Assembly (NCBI RefSeq): GCF_000383975.1
Contig: NZ_KB913017.1
Span: 1,341,101-1,405,100 of the forward strand
Reading direction: 5' to 3'
From: Natronorubrum tibetense GA33
GTDB taxonomy: Archaea; Halobacteriota; Halobacteria; Halobacteriales; Natrialbaceae
DNA length: 64,000 nucleotides
Numbering within the stretch: position 1 is the stretch's first letter; the number at the start of each line of letters is the position of its first letter. Below the pieces are notes generated by a model that saw nothing but the letters and a program-made list of their open reading frames with translations, had not been told where the DNA came from and did no database searches. Shown here piece by piece: positions 7,056-16,777 of the stretch. The position numbers were made by a program, and so were the translations under genes.

Positions 7056-8822
7056 TTAGTCGAAATCCGACTCCGTAACCTCACCATCCGCAGTTGAGAT
7101 TCTGGGTTCGGCACCGACCTCGAGCGACTCTCCGTCGTCCTCGAGTACGATCATCGTCGCGGAGCCGACCGAGGGGGCGTCGACAACGTCGTGACCGCGA
7201 TTCTCGAGGTCCTCGCGGACGTCTTCGGGGTACTCGGCCTCCATCTCGAGCGTGTTCTCGGCCTCCCAGGGGACGGCCGTCGACGGAAACGCCGTGCTCA
7301 CGAACCGGGGGTGGTCGATGGCGTCCTGGGCGTCGTGGCCGAACTCGTGGACGTGCAGGAACTGCTGGGTCTGGCCCTGCGGTTGGGTGTCCACACCGGT
7401 ATTACCACCCAGAATGTACGGCTGGCCGTCTCGAACGGCCATGTAGGGGTTCGAGGTGTGTCGGACCTTGTACCCGGGTGTGAGTCGATTTGGATCGTCG
7501 TCCGCCACCGAGATCATCCGCATCCGGTTGTTGAGGTGGATGCCGGTGTCGCCGACGACGAGGAACTGCGCGCCCAGACTGGTCGTCACCGCGGCCGCGT
7601 TGCCGTCGCCGTCGACGACGTGGAAGGTGGTGGTGTGATCGGCGTCGCCGACGGACGAAACTGATTCCTCGTCCTCGAGTCCGGAGTCGAACGGCCACTC
7701 CATCGCACTGTCCATCTCGATTCGGTCGGCCTGCGCTTCGGCGTAGTCGTCGTCCAGCAACGTTTCGACCGGGATGTCGACCCGCTCGGGGTCGCCGACG
7801 TGGTGGTAGCGATCCGCGAAGGCGAGTTTGATCGCCTCGGCCTGCAGGTGGACAGTGTCGGCGTCGGCCGAGTCGAGGTCGTCGAAGTCGAACGCATTCA
7901 GCGTGTTCAGCGCCAGTAGCTGCGTGATTCCCTGACTGTTGGGCGGATTCTGGTAGACGTCGACATCGTCGTCGTACTCGATCGAGAGCGGGTCGACGAT
8001 CTCGGCTTCGAACTCCTCGAAGTCCGACAGCGTGAGGTAGCCGTCGTGTTCGTCGCTAAATTCGACGATTGCCTCGGCGATCGGGCCGCGGTAGAAGTAG
8101 TCTCGAGCCGCCTGAATCGCGTCGCTGCGGTCCTCATCTGCGTGTTCGTCGTACGCATCGGCGAGCGCCTCGAACGTGTCCGCCAGCTCCTCCTGGTAGA
8201 CCGTGTCGCCCTCCTCGAGGAGGTCGCCCGCGGGCTGGTAGATCTCGGCGGCGTCGGGTCGGTCGTCTATCTCGTCGGCCTCGTTCTCGAGCCAACTCCG
8301 CAGTTCCGGACTGGCGGGGTAGCCCTCTCGAGCGGTCTCGATAGCGGGTTCGAGCACGGTATCGAGATCCAGTTCGCCGTATTCCTCGAGCCACAGCATC
8401 CAGCCGTCCCAGGCACCGGGAACGACGGCCTGATGCACGCCGGCGGTCTCTGCACGTTCTTCGTAATCATCCGGTGAGGCCTCGGAGCCGACGGGACCCA
8501 CGCCGTCCAGACTGGTGATCTCCTCGTCGTCGGCGTCGTAGTAGAGCGCCCAGGTGCCACCGCCCAGCGCGGAGGAGAACCAGGGCTCGACGACGCTCAA
8601 CGCGGCGGCGACGGCGACGGCCGCGTCGGCGGCCGTGCCGCCCGCTTCGAGGACCTCGAGTCCGGCTTCGGTCGCGAGTTCGTGCTGCGAGACGACCGCG
8701 ACGGATCCGTCCTGGGCCCCGCCGGACTCCTCGACCGAGAACCCGGTGCACCCGGCAACGCTTACGGCACCGATCCCGCCGGTACCCGCGAGAAACTCGC
8801 GGCGGCGGACGTTCGTGTCCAT
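7056..8822 (-). CDS. ggt: Gamma-glutamyltransferase, Tat-exported lipoprotein
   Basis: 588 residues from the ATG at 8822. That start gives a Tat signal (NVRRREFLAG) and lipobox VAGC; an in-frame upstream extension to 9008 has no signal and is rejected. The enzyme transfers or hydrolyses the gamma-glutamyl group of glutathione-like substrates; haloarchaea use gamma-glutamylcysteine. The Ntn-hydrolase core is clear: the autocleavage site and nucleophile Thr lie in DADHTTTFHVVDGDGN, and a GGNTGVD stretch belongs to the small subunit. The predicted location is the outer face of the membrane, fitting use of extracellular peptides. Confidence 0.9.
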   Translation of the reverse strand: MDTNVRRREFLAGTGGIGAVSVAGCTGFSVEESGGAQDGSVAVVSQHELATEAGLEVLEAGGTAADAAVAVAAALSVVEPWFSSALGGGTWALYYDADDEEITSLDGVGPVGSEASPDDYEERAETAGVHQAVVPGAWDGWMLWLEEYGELDLDTVLEPAIETAREGYPASPELRSWLENEADEIDDRPDAAEIYQPAGDLLEEGDTVYQEELADTFEALADAYDEHADEDRSDAIQAARDYFYRGPIAEAIVEFSDEHDGYLTLSDFEEFEAEIVDPLSIEYDDDVDVYQNPPNSQGITQLLALNTLNAFDFDDLDSADADTVHLQAEAIKLAFADRYHHVGDPERVDIPVETLLDDDYAEAQADRIEMDSAMEWPFDSGLEDEESVSSVGDADHTTTFHVVDGDGNAAAVTTSLGAQFLVVGDTGIHLNNRMRMISVADDDPNRLTPGYKVRHTSNPYMAVRDGQPYILGGNTGVDTQPQGQTQQFLHVHEFGHDAQDAIDHPRFVSTAFPSTAVPWEAENTLEMEAEYPEDVREDLENRGHDVVDAPSVGSATMIVLEDDGESLEVGAEPRISTADGEVTESDFD

Positions 8823-9015
8823 GCCGGGTAGGCGGGTGACGCGAAGTAAAGTGGCGCCGGACGTTTCGAGACGTAGTGAGAGATTATGGGTAGGGGTGTC
8901 GAAAAGGCGGAGGCGGGATTGGGATAGACGCTCGGTACAGTTGTCCGAGCGTCGCGCGTACGGCCGCAATCGAGCGCCAACCGTCCCGAACGACATCGTT
9001 CGCCGCAACGAATGG

Positions 9016-9321
9016 TTACGCGAACGCCTCGAGGAATCGCGAACCGAGTACGACCTCCGTGCCGGCCAGCCCGACTGAACAGAACAGCGTCACGTCGTCC
9101 GCGGCCGTCCGTCCGAGAGTCGGCTCTTCGAGCACCTCGGCGAGTTCGAGGAGCCGGCCGTCGTACTGGCCCGAAACGAGATGGGGTTGGTCGGCGGCGT
9201 CGAGCTGTGGCAACGAGTCGGTCGCGATGGCGTCGGCCCGGTCGACTACCTCGAGCGGCAGTTCGTGGGCGTCCGCGAACCGCGGCCCGATCGTCATGAC
9301 ATGGGTGCCGGACTCGAGCCA
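9016..9321 (-). pseudogene. Ornithine cyclodeaminase/mu-crystallin family, C-terminal remnant
   Basis: About 100 residues match the end of the family: WLESGTHVMTIGPRFADAHEL (key W, GTHV, G), then the 'RAD.I.TDSLPQ' and 'DDVTLFCSVGLA' blocks. The first two thirds, including the substrate-binding residues and most of the Rossmann fold, are missing, and the upstream frame soon meets a stop (near 9403). No start codon gives a family-length protein. This looks like the tail of a gene lost by deletion rather than a small functional protein. Confidence 0.7.
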
Positions 9322-9457
9322 GTTACGAGGACTCGAGCGGGAGGGCCAGCCTCGAGGCGGACCTGTTCCATCGATGACTGAAACCGGGTTCGGTAAGTCG
9401 CCTTACTGAAATGACTTTCAGATTACAATTAAGCTGGGCGACACCCTCTATAACAGT

Positions 9458-9778
9458 ATGTGGAGACACTACCCGCCGCACCCCGACCCCGTCACCGGCC
9501 GCTCGATCGCTGCCGGCTTCCTCGTGGCCGCCGGCTTCGTTGCCGTGCTGGTCGCGGTCGATTACCCGACAGCCGCCGTCACCAGCCTCGCGGTGGTGAT
9601 GGCCGGGGGCCTGCTCGTTCGCCGACTCCGGCGCGCTCGGACCCTCGAGATTCCCGGCACTCGCGTCGGCCTGCAAGTCACCGTGTCGAGGTCCCGGGAC
9701 GCTGCCCCGACCGTCGCCGAGTGCTCGATCGCGCTCGTCGACAGGGACGAATCGTCTGCAGAGGGGCGACCCGGTTGA
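9458..9778 (+). CDS. Small membrane protein of unknown function
   Basis: 106 residues. Two hydrophobic segments at about 18-35 (AAGFLVAAGFVAVLVAV) and 39-53 predict a helical hairpin, followed by a basic RRLRRAR stretch that should face the cytoplasm and a polar tail. A TATA-like CTATAAC lies close to the ATG, and ATTACAATTAAG about 30 nt upstream is an alternative core promoter. I do not recognise the family. It is convergent with ogt, leaving 39 bp between them. Confidence 0.6.
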   Translation: MWRHYPPHPDPVTGRSIAAGFLVAAGFVAVLVAVDYPTAAVTSLAVVMAGGLLVRRLRRARTLEIPGTRVGLQVTVSRSRDAAPTVAECSIALVDRDESSAEGRPG

Positions 9779-9817
9779 GTCCCCGTTTCGATGATCCCCC
9801 GCTCGTGGTCATCCGGC

Positions 9818-10216
9818 CTACGTCGACTCGCCCGGAATCACCGCCCCCTCGTGCTCGAGCAACTCGCGTTTCAGGTCCAGCCCGCCACCGTACCCTGTGA
9901 GCGAGTCGACGCCGACGATCCGGTGACAGGGGACGATGATCGGAACTGGATTCCGGCCGCAGGCCTGTCCGACCGCGATCGGCGCGCTCTCGAGATCCCG
10001 CGCGATATCGCCGTACGTTCGCGTCTCGCCCGCCGGGATTTCCGCCATCGCCTGCATGACCTGCCCCGTGAAATCGTCCGGATACTCGATTCCGAGGTCG
10101 AAAGCAGTCCGCTCGCCGGCTTCGTACTCGCGGAGTTGTTCGCGGATCGTCTCCGGCTCCGCGTCGATCCTCGAGGCGGCTATCTCTCGGTCCCGACCGA
10201 AGATGCTGATCTGCAT
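9818..10216 (-). CDS. ogt: Methylated-DNA--protein-cysteine methyltransferase
   Basis: 132 residues, a short form with a reduced N-terminal domain. It removes alkyl groups from O6-alkylguanine by irreversible transfer to its own Cys. The active-site motif PCHRIVG places the acceptor at Cys97. The helix-turn-helix DNA-binding segment (TYGDIARDL, then AVGQACGRNP) precedes it, as in the family. It stands alone, head to head with the geranylgeranyl reductase gene; both promoters must lie in the 108 bp between them. Confidence 0.92.
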   Translation of the reverse strand: MQISIFGRDREIAASRIDAEPETIREQLREYEAGERTAFDLGIEYPDDFTGQVMQAMAEIPAGETRTYGDIARDLESAPIAVGQACGRNPVPIIVPCHRIVGVDSLTGYGGGLDLKRELLEHEGAVIPGEST

Positions 10217-10324
10217 TCGTGGAGCTGTTCGTCGGCTGGGCGCTTTACTCTAGGTTTCGACCGAGCCGTCACGGCGAACGTCCGAAGTATGAGTATTTTT
10301 CCCCGCTGAACCGAAGGGAGTATC

Positions 10325-11695
10325 ATGACCTCGTTCGAGTACGACGTCGCCATCGTCGGTGCGGGCACCGCCGGCTGTTACGCGGCATCGACGATTTCGA
10401 AGGCTGGATACGACGTCGTCATCGTGGAGCGAAAGGACGCCGAGGAGGCCGGACACATCGCCTGTGGCGATGCACTGAAGGGAGCCGACGAGTTCCCGGA
10501 GGCGATTCCGAAATCGGAGATTGCCGATGCGTTTACGAATACGGCCGTCGACCACGGCCGCTTCGAGATTCCACAGGAGGACGCCGTACTAGACATTCCG
10601 GTTCCGGGCGAGTTGGCGGTTATCGACCGCTGGGAGTTCGGCCGACAGCTCATCGACGCGGCCGAGCGCGCGGGCGTCGACTTCCACTACGACACCGTCG
10701 TACAGAGCGTAATTCAGGACGACGACGGCTGCGTAACGGGCTTCGAGGCGAAGCGGGCGGGTAAACGCCGAACCTACGAGGCGACCGTCACGCTGGACGG
10801 GGCCGGAGCGCTGTCGATTCTCCAGGACACGATCGACTTCGACGGAACGACGTTCGATACGAACGTGCGGTACTCGCAGTTCTCCTCGGCCTACCGCGAG
10901 ATCATCGAGGTCGAGGAGCCGGTCGAGTGGGACGACGCGCTCGTGGTCAAACCGACGAAGCGCTCTGCGGGCTATCTCTGGTACTTCCCGCGGACGCCCA
11001 CGGAGATCAACGTCGGCCTCGGCTTCCAGATGAACGAGGAGCCGATGCAGTTGGTCAGGGATCTCCGCGAGGACATCAGCCAGCGCCCGGAGCTACGGGG
11101 AGCAACGGTGAAAGACAAACTTGGCGCAGCACTGCCGACCCGTCGGCCGTACGACTCGGCGACGGCACCCGGCTACATGGCCATCGGGGACGCGGCCGCA
11201 CACGTCAACCCGATCAGCGGCGGTGGGATCGGTGGCGCGGCCTACGCCGGCCAGTACGCGGGCGAGCAGGCGATACAGGCACTCGAGGACGATGACGTGA
11301 CCGAGAAGACTCTCTGGCGATACAACGAGCGCGTGATGGACCACTACGGCGGCCGGTACGCCGCCCTCGACGTCTACAACGTCTTCGCGACGGCGTACGA
11401 CCTCGACGACCTGCTGTCGTTGCTGGCGGCGCTGCCCGGCGAGCAGCTCTCGGACGCGCTGTACTCGGGCTCGTCGAACGTCGGCCTCGGGCTGAAGCTG
11501 AAGGTGCTGTACGAGACGGTCGGCCACTGGGGGACGTTGAAGAATCTCTACGAGACGAAGGGACTCGCTGATCAGCTGCTCTCCCACTACGAAACGTACC
11601 CGTCCTCACCCGACGGCTTCGACGCGTGGCAGGCCGAACGGGACTCGATCATGGACGACATCTACGCGGCGACGGGCGCGGAAACGAAGTACTAG
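10325..11695 (+). CDS. Geranylgeranyl reductase family FAD-dependent oxidoreductase
   Basis: 456 residues. The N-terminal dinucleotide fold has VAIVGAGTAGCYAAS, and the second FAD motif is GDAAAHVNPISGGGIGGA near residue 285. The YLWYFP motif, a substrate-pocket signature of the geranylgeranyl reductase family, is present (GYLWYFPR). In archaea such enzymes saturate the isoprenoid chains of membrane lipids or of menaquinone. The C-terminal 120 residues are helical. A T-rich element (GTATTTTTCC) about 35 nt before the ATG is the probable promoter. Which isoprenoid it reduces cannot be decided, since haloarchaea have several paralogues. Confidence 0.85.
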   Translation: MTSFEYDVAIVGAGTAGCYAASTISKAGYDVVIVERKDAEEAGHIACGDALKGADEFPEAIPKSEIADAFTNTAVDHGRFEIPQEDAVLDIPVPGELAVIDRWEFGRQLIDAAERAGVDFHYDTVVQSVIQDDDGCVTGFEAKRAGKRRTYEATVTLDGAGALSILQDTIDFDGTTFDTNVRYSQFSSAYREIIEVEEPVEWDDALVVKPTKRSAGYLWYFPRTPTEINVGLGFQMNEEPMQLVRDLREDISQRPELRGATVKDKLGAALPTRRPYDSATAPGYMAIGDAAAHVNPISGGGIGGAAYAGQYAGEQAIQALEDDDVTEKTLWRYNERVMDHYGGRYAALDVYNVFATAYDLDDLLSLLAALPGEQLSDALYSGSSNVGLGLKLKVLYETVGHWGTLKNLYETKGLADQLLSHYETYPSSPDGFDAWQAERDSIMDDIYAATGAETKY

Positions 11696-11805
11696 CGCCG
11701 CCAAATACTCGTTTCGCAGCGCCATCGGTCGCTGTCGCCTCTCGTGACGGTCCAGCGCGGCGAAGCCGAAGGCTTTTGCGCGGTGGCGCGCGAAACAAAC
11801 CAGTA

Positions 11806-13434
11806 ATGACCGGAGACGACCCACTCGAGGAGTCCGAGTCAGGGGAACCGCTGACCGAAGGAGGTGAGGATGCCACAGAACCGCAGTCGGCGCTTCGAGC
11901 CGACGGCGGCGCTGCAGGCGCTGACGACGTCGCACTGGACCCCTGGGGCTCCTCTTCCGTCTCCGACTACCGGAACCTGTTCGAGGAGTTCGGCATCGAG
12001 GAGTTCGACGCGATCTTAGAGGATGTGCCAAACCCCCACTACCTGATGCGCCGGGGCGTCATCTTCGGCCACCGTGATTACCGTCCGGTCGCCGAGGCGC
12101 TGCAAAACGACGAGCCAGCGGCAGTTCTCTCAGGATTCATGCCGACAGGCGATCCCCACATCGGCCACAAACTCGTCTTCGACGAGATCATCTGGCACCA
12201 ACAGCAGGGGGCCGATGCCTACGCCCTGATCGCCGACCTCGAGGCCAACTCGGCCCGCGGAATGTCGTGGGAAGAGATCGACGAGCACGCACGCGACTAC
12301 CTGCTCTCCCTGCTGGCGCTCGGTTTCGACCCCGAGGAAGGAACGCTCTACCGCCAGTCGACGAACCGCGAAGTCCAGGACCTCGCGTTCGATCTGGGTG
12401 CGGAAGCCAACTTCTCGGAGTTTCAGGCGATCTACGGCTTCGACGGCGAGACCGACGTCTCCCACATGCAGTCGGTCGTCACCCAGATGGCCGACATCCT
12501 CTACCCGCAACTCGAGGAGCCCAAGCCGACCGTCATCCCCGTCGGTCCCGATCAGGATCCCCACGTCCGACTGGCCCGCGATCTGGCCGAGCGAATGCGC
12601 TTTTTCAAGGTGAGCGAGGCGTATGCGAGTTTCGAACTCGAGCCCGTAGAGCGAGCCCTCGTCGCCGAGTTCTACGAGCGACTGGATCCCGCGGAGTTCG
12701 ACGACGACGACCTTCGCTGTGTCCACGTCGCCGAGGCGCTCGAGGAGACGCCGCTGTCGGATATCGATGCGGACGCCGACACGCTGAGTTCGGTGCTAAC
12801 GAAGCTGAACGAGGCCGGCATGGAGCCGGTCCGGCCGCGCACCCGATTCTTCGACCGGCGGGCGACCGACGACGCCTTCGACGCGCTCATCGATGCCGTC
12901 GAGGGCGAAAAGCGGGTCTACGAGAGCCACGTCGACGCCTTCGAGATCGACCGCGCCGAGGCGGAAGAGCTCGCCCGGCAGGTCGAAGTCGACAACGGCG
13001 GCTACGGCTTCCAGCCGCCGTCGTCGATCTACCACCGGTTCATGACCGGCCTGACGGGTGGAAAGATGTCCTCCTCCGTGCCGGCGAGCCACATCTCGCT
13101 CCTCGACGACCCCGAAGACGGCTACGACAAGGTGAAATCGGCGACCACCGGCGGCCGCGGGACGGCCGAAGAACAGCGAGAGAAGGGTGGGAAGGCGGAC
13201 GAGTGCCCGGTCTACGAGCTGTACGCCTATCTGCTGGCCGGCGACGACGACGAGTTCGCCAAGCGCGTCTACGACGAGTGCGTCGGCGGCGAGCGGCTCT
13301 GTGGCGACTGCAAGGAGCAGGCCGCCCAACTCATGAAGGAGTTTCTCGCGGACCACCAGGAGAAACGCGCGGAGGTCGAGGAACTGCTCGAGAACGCGGA
13401 TATCGAACTCGAGTCGCCTCGGCGACGGTCGTAG
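11806..13434 (+). CDS. trpS1: Tryptophan--tRNA ligase (first copy)
   Basis: 542 residues from the ATG at 11806; a longer in-frame extension overlaps the upstream gene and is rejected. Class I signatures are GDPHIGHK (HIGH) near residue 117 and GGKMSSS (KMSKS) near 418-424. DPWGSSSVSDY at the start of the conserved part matches archaeal/eukaryotic TrpRS N-termini, preceded by an acidic 45-residue extension. A Cys pair CGDCKEQ lies near the end. A second, quite different trpS is at 57.4 kb. Unlike that copy, this one has no Trp-rich ORF upstream, so it may be constitutive. Confidence 0.9.
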   Translation: MTGDDPLEESESGEPLTEGGEDATEPQSALRADGGAAGADDVALDPWGSSSVSDYRNLFEEFGIEEFDAILEDVPNPHYLMRRGVIFGHRDYRPVAEALQNDEPAAVLSGFMPTGDPHIGHKLVFDEIIWHQQQGADAYALIADLEANSARGMSWEEIDEHARDYLLSLLALGFDPEEGTLYRQSTNREVQDLAFDLGAEANFSEFQAIYGFDGETDVSHMQSVVTQMADILYPQLEEPKPTVIPVGPDQDPHVRLARDLAERMRFFKVSEAYASFELEPVERALVAEFYERLDPAEFDDDDLRCVHVAEALEETPLSDIDADADTLSSVLTKLNEAGMEPVRPRTRFFDRRATDDAFDALIDAVEGEKRVYESHVDAFEIDRAEAEELARQVEVDNGGYGFQPPSSIYHRFMTGLTGGKMSSSVPASHISLLDDPEDGYDKVKSATTGGRGTAEEQREKGGKADECPVYELYAYLLAGDDDEFAKRVYDECVGGERLCGDCKEQAAQLMKEFLADHQEKRAEVEELLENADIELESPRRRS

Positions 13435-13515
13435 CGACGGCGGGCGATCGCGTTCGTTTTTTGTCGCTGAATCCGAGGAGAACACATATCAGTAGTCACG
13501 ATGTAGCCCGGGTCG

Positions 13516-14976
13516 ATGAAGACCGGCCAAGCCGGTGGCCCGAGCCGAGACGTCGTGCGCTGTGCCGATATTCTCGGCTCGTTCGGCGTCACGCCCGCCG
13601 ACGTGCGCGCCCAGCGCCGGGAGTACCACACGACGGTTCCGCCGGGCGAGGCGGGCGGCGACGCCTCGCTCGAGGCGATCATCGCGGACGTGCTCGCCGA
13701 CGAACGCGATCGGACGGCGACGGTTCGACAGCTGATCTGTCACGGCAACCGCGGCGTTACGTGTTCGGCGCGTTACGCCCAGCGAGCGCTGGGACGCGAA
13801 CTCGAGACCGTCTTCGAGTCGATCGGCTGGTCGCTCGAGTGGACGCGGACGGGGCCGGCCGAAACCGGACGCGATAGACTGGAACTCACCGCCACGGATC
13901 CGAAGGGACGCACTCGGGAGGCGACGGTCACCTACCCGCAGACGCCGCTGGCGGACGACAACCTGCCTGCCGTGTTGCACGCGGTCGACAAACGGCTACT
14001 CGCTGGAACCGGCGCGACGGTCGTCCCGCTGTCGGACGGCGTCGACCGCTGGCGGGCCGCACTCATCGAGACGGACGAACTCGAGAGCCTTCGAGACCGC
14101 TACGGCCGGCGGATTACGGCGTTCGATCGTCCCTTGCTGCCCGAGTACGACCTCGAAGCCTACGTCCCCGCAACCGACGATCTCGAGGCGGGTGCCAGCG
14201 ACGGAGACGCCGGAATCGACGCTCCGGACGGCGCGTCAGAGTCGGACCCGTGGCCGTCGTGGGCCCTCGAGCGAGCGAGTCGACGGGCAACCCCGCTCGG
14301 ACGCGGGAGCAACCACACTTCGAAGACGAGCGATACCGACACGTCGGTCGCGTCGCTTATCGAGGAAGCCGAACCTGAGAGCGGGGAAACCGCAGCGAAC
14401 GAGGGAACCGCGACGAATTCGACATCGCCGACACCGGCTCAATCGACGGAAACCGACGGCTTCGAGATCCGAGGCGGCTCGCCGACGGTCTCGAGGGTGA
14501 GCGACGATAGCGACTCGAGCCCCGAGCCGTCACCGCGGGACGTGGCCGGCGCGATGCTCGAGGAGCAACGAGAGCGAACGGCCGAGCGACGCGACGGATA
14601 TGAGCGATCCGATCCTGGTAGCGATACCGCCACATCCGACGACGGATTCGGCACGCTCTCGGGGACCTCGAAGACCGCCCGGGTCGGCAACGACTCCTTC
14701 GGGACCGACGACGAGTTCGAGACGGAACACGACCGCTACAGTGCGCTCGGAGTCGCGCTCGGTGCAGGTGGGGCAATCACGGTCGAAGGAATGCTCGAGG
14801 ACGACGAGTTCCTCCCCGAACTGCCCGCGATAGAACCCGAGGAGACCCGCATCGAGTTCGCGGAGTCGTTCGATCCCGACGCGGTGACGACGGCCAAAGC
14901 GGCCGGCGAGCAGGAGGGGTTCGAGTGGGTCGACTCCGGTGCACTCGAGACGACGCGCGTCTCGAACGGGAAGTGA
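13516..14976 (+). CDS. Haloarchaeal protein of unknown function with disordered middle
   Basis: 486 residues. The N-terminal 220 are ordered and contain CADILGSFGVTPADVR and a basic/cysteine segment QLICHGNRGVTCSARYAQRALG. About residues 225-400 are Ser/Thr/Glu/Asp-rich and likely disordered. The C-terminal 90 are ordered and acidic (EDDEFLPELPAIEPEE). No catalytic motif is recognisable. It follows trpS1 by 81 bp on the same strand and converges with the histidine kinase gene, leaving only 10 bp. No function is proposed. Confidence 0.7.
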   Translation: MKTGQAGGPSRDVVRCADILGSFGVTPADVRAQRREYHTTVPPGEAGGDASLEAIIADVLADERDRTATVRQLICHGNRGVTCSARYAQRALGRELETVFESIGWSLEWTRTGPAETGRDRLELTATDPKGRTREATVTYPQTPLADDNLPAVLHAVDKRLLAGTGATVVPLSDGVDRWRAALIETDELESLRDRYGRRITAFDRPLLPEYDLEAYVPATDDLEAGASDGDAGIDAPDGASESDPWPSWALERASRRATPLGRGSNHTSKTSDTDTSVASLIEEAEPESGETAANEGTATNSTSPTPAQSTETDGFEIRGGSPTVSRVSDDSDSSPEPSPRDVAGAMLEEQRERTAERRDGYERSDPGSDTATSDDGFGTLSGTSKTARVGNDSFGTDDEFETEHDRYSALGVALGAGGAITVEGMLEDDEFLPELPAIEPEETRIEFAESFDPDAVTTAKAAGEQEGFEWVDSGALETTRVSNGK

Positions 14977-14986
14977 CCCGTCGCTC

Positions 14987-16693
14987 TCAGGGCACGACTC
15001 CGTTCGACTCGTCGTTCGATTCCCCGGACGGGGACAACGCCGGAACCTCGATAGTGACGACCGATCCGGTCGGCTCGTTCGCCCCGAAGGTCACCGAGCC
15101 GCCCGCGATTTCGACACCCCACTTGGCCAACCAGAGGCCGAGGCCGCTCCCGTGGTCGAGCGGCGTCTCGGTCCCGCGTTCGACCGCCGATCGTTCGTAG
15201 GCGTCGATTCCGGGGCCGTTATCGGCGACACGGATCCGAACCCGGTCGTCGCCCGCCTCGACCCCGATTCGAACGAGCGGGTTCGGGCCGGTGTTGTGTT
15301 CGATGCCGTTTTCGACGAGGTTTGCCAACACGGGCTCGAGAACGTCGGCGACGTAGATGCCGTCCAGATTCGACTCGCATTCGATGCGAGCGTTCGGGTA
15401 CTCGGCACGGACGGCCGTGCTTACGTCGCCGAGAAGCACCTCGAGTGAGATGGCCTCGACCGATTCTCGACTCTGTTCGAAGACGTCGATGATTTCACGG
15501 GCTTTGGTCGCCAGCGATTCGATACGTCTCGCACTCGACGTAATTTCGTCGGCGACGTCCTGATTCGCTCCGTCTGCGAGGAGTTCCGCGTAGCTGCTGA
15601 TGACGTTCGTTTCCGTTCGGATGTTGTGCCTGAACACACGGTTCAGGACCTCGTGGCGCTGTTGCTGTCGCACGTGCTCGCTGATATCGTGAAACGTGAT
15701 GACGTGGCCGATCGTTCGATCGTGGACGTCGGTGATACTCGTCGCTGTCACGTCGTACAGCCGCTCGTCGTCTCTGCTTCGAAAGGGGCGTTGAACCGAG
15801 ACCGACCCGTCCGACGAGACGAATGAATCGTCGAGAACGGTCTCTCGAAGCGGGCTCCCCAGCACAGCACTGGGAACCGTTCCCAGAATCGCCGCACCGG
15901 TTTCGTTGATATCGACGACGTAGTTGTGTCCGTCGACGACGATGGCACCGTCCGGCATCCGCTCGAAGAGCAGTCGGCGTGCACGCGGGTTCGGCGACGG
16001 ACTCGTCCCGAAGAGTTGAAACCGCGTGAGTGCGCCGAGGCAGGCGACCCCGGAGATCGAAAAGGCGACCGGTGTAGGGTCGAGACCCGGGATCGGAATG
16101 GCTCCCAGGAGAAAGAGGAGATTACTCGCCCACGGCGCCACGATGCCGACCAGAAGGGCGGCGCTTTGCCCTCTGAACGGCAGCGAGTCGTCCCGAATCA
16201 ATCCCAGGAGTGGGACGGCTCCGAGCAGTCCGAGCAGGTACGTGTAGGCGGCGATGACCCAGAACCAGGGGCCGGGGGTCCGGCTCAACAACAGCATCCC
16301 GTCTTCGGAAACCAGTCTCGAGTCGGTATAGAGCAGGCTACTGTCGGCCAGTGCAAAGACCACGGTGAGGGCCGGAACGATCGATATGAGCGCGACGTAG
16401 CGTGGCTGGACGTACCGATCCCGGCCGGTGTACTCGAGCGAGAAGAGCAGCCAGCCGACCGGAATCGCGACGACGCCGATCCACCTGAGGTTCGCCCAGA
16501 AGACCTTCGAGCCGAGCGTCGATGCCTCCAGATCGAAAACGAGGAGGGCCGACCAGATGCACTGTCCGACGAGCATCACGACGAGTGGAACGGCGCCCGG
16601 TTCGGGTCGTTCCCTCCAGGCGAGGAGTGCCGCCGTTGCACCGACTGCCACGGTTACAAGTAATATCCCCGACAGAAGTGTAAGAGCGAACAC
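14987..16693 (-). CDS. 7TM-PAS sensor histidine kinase
   Basis: 568 residues. Residues 1-225 contain seven hydrophobic segments like the 7TM histidine kinase N-terminal domain. A PAS domain follows (LLFERMPDGAIVVDGHNYVVDINETG region). The phospho-acceptor His is in NRVFRHNIRTE, the haloarchaeal variant of the HisKA H-box. The ATPase domain has the N box (LVENGIEHN) and G boxes (DNGPGID, GSGLGLWLAK). It autophosphorylates and should signal to a response regulator, none of which is nearby. The stimulus is unknown. The start is a GTG. Confidence 0.88.
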   Translation of the reverse strand: MFALTLLSGILLVTVAVGATAALLAWRERPEPGAVPLVVMLVGQCIWSALLVFDLEASTLGSKVFWANLRWIGVVAIPVGWLLFSLEYTGRDRYVQPRYVALISIVPALTVVFALADSSLLYTDSRLVSEDGMLLLSRTPGPWFWVIAAYTYLLGLLGAVPLLGLIRDDSLPFRGQSAALLVGIVAPWASNLLFLLGAIPIPGLDPTPVAFSISGVACLGALTRFQLFGTSPSPNPRARRLLFERMPDGAIVVDGHNYVVDINETGAAILGTVPSAVLGSPLRETVLDDSFVSSDGSVSVQRPFRSRDDERLYDVTATSITDVHDRTIGHVITFHDISEHVRQQQRHEVLNRVFRHNIRTETNVISSYAELLADGANQDVADEITSSARRIESLATKAREIIDVFEQSRESVEAISLEVLLGDVSTAVRAEYPNARIECESNLDGIYVADVLEPVLANLVENGIEHNTGPNPLVRIGVEAGDDRVRIRVADNGPGIDAYERSAVERGTETPLDHGSGLGLWLAKWGVEIAGGSVTFGANEPTGSVVTIEVPALSPSGESNDESNGVVP

Positions 16694-16777
16694 CGATACC
16701 GGAAGGAAGGCTCCGTTAGCTATTAAACGTGCGGAAAAATCGAGCCATCGAAAGATGTCTTCGGTTTGTTAGTTGAC

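Noticed and set aside
8823-9008. Longer N-terminus for the gamma-glutamyltransferase
   Set aside because: The extension would bury the Tat signal and lipobox that begin at the ATG at 8822.
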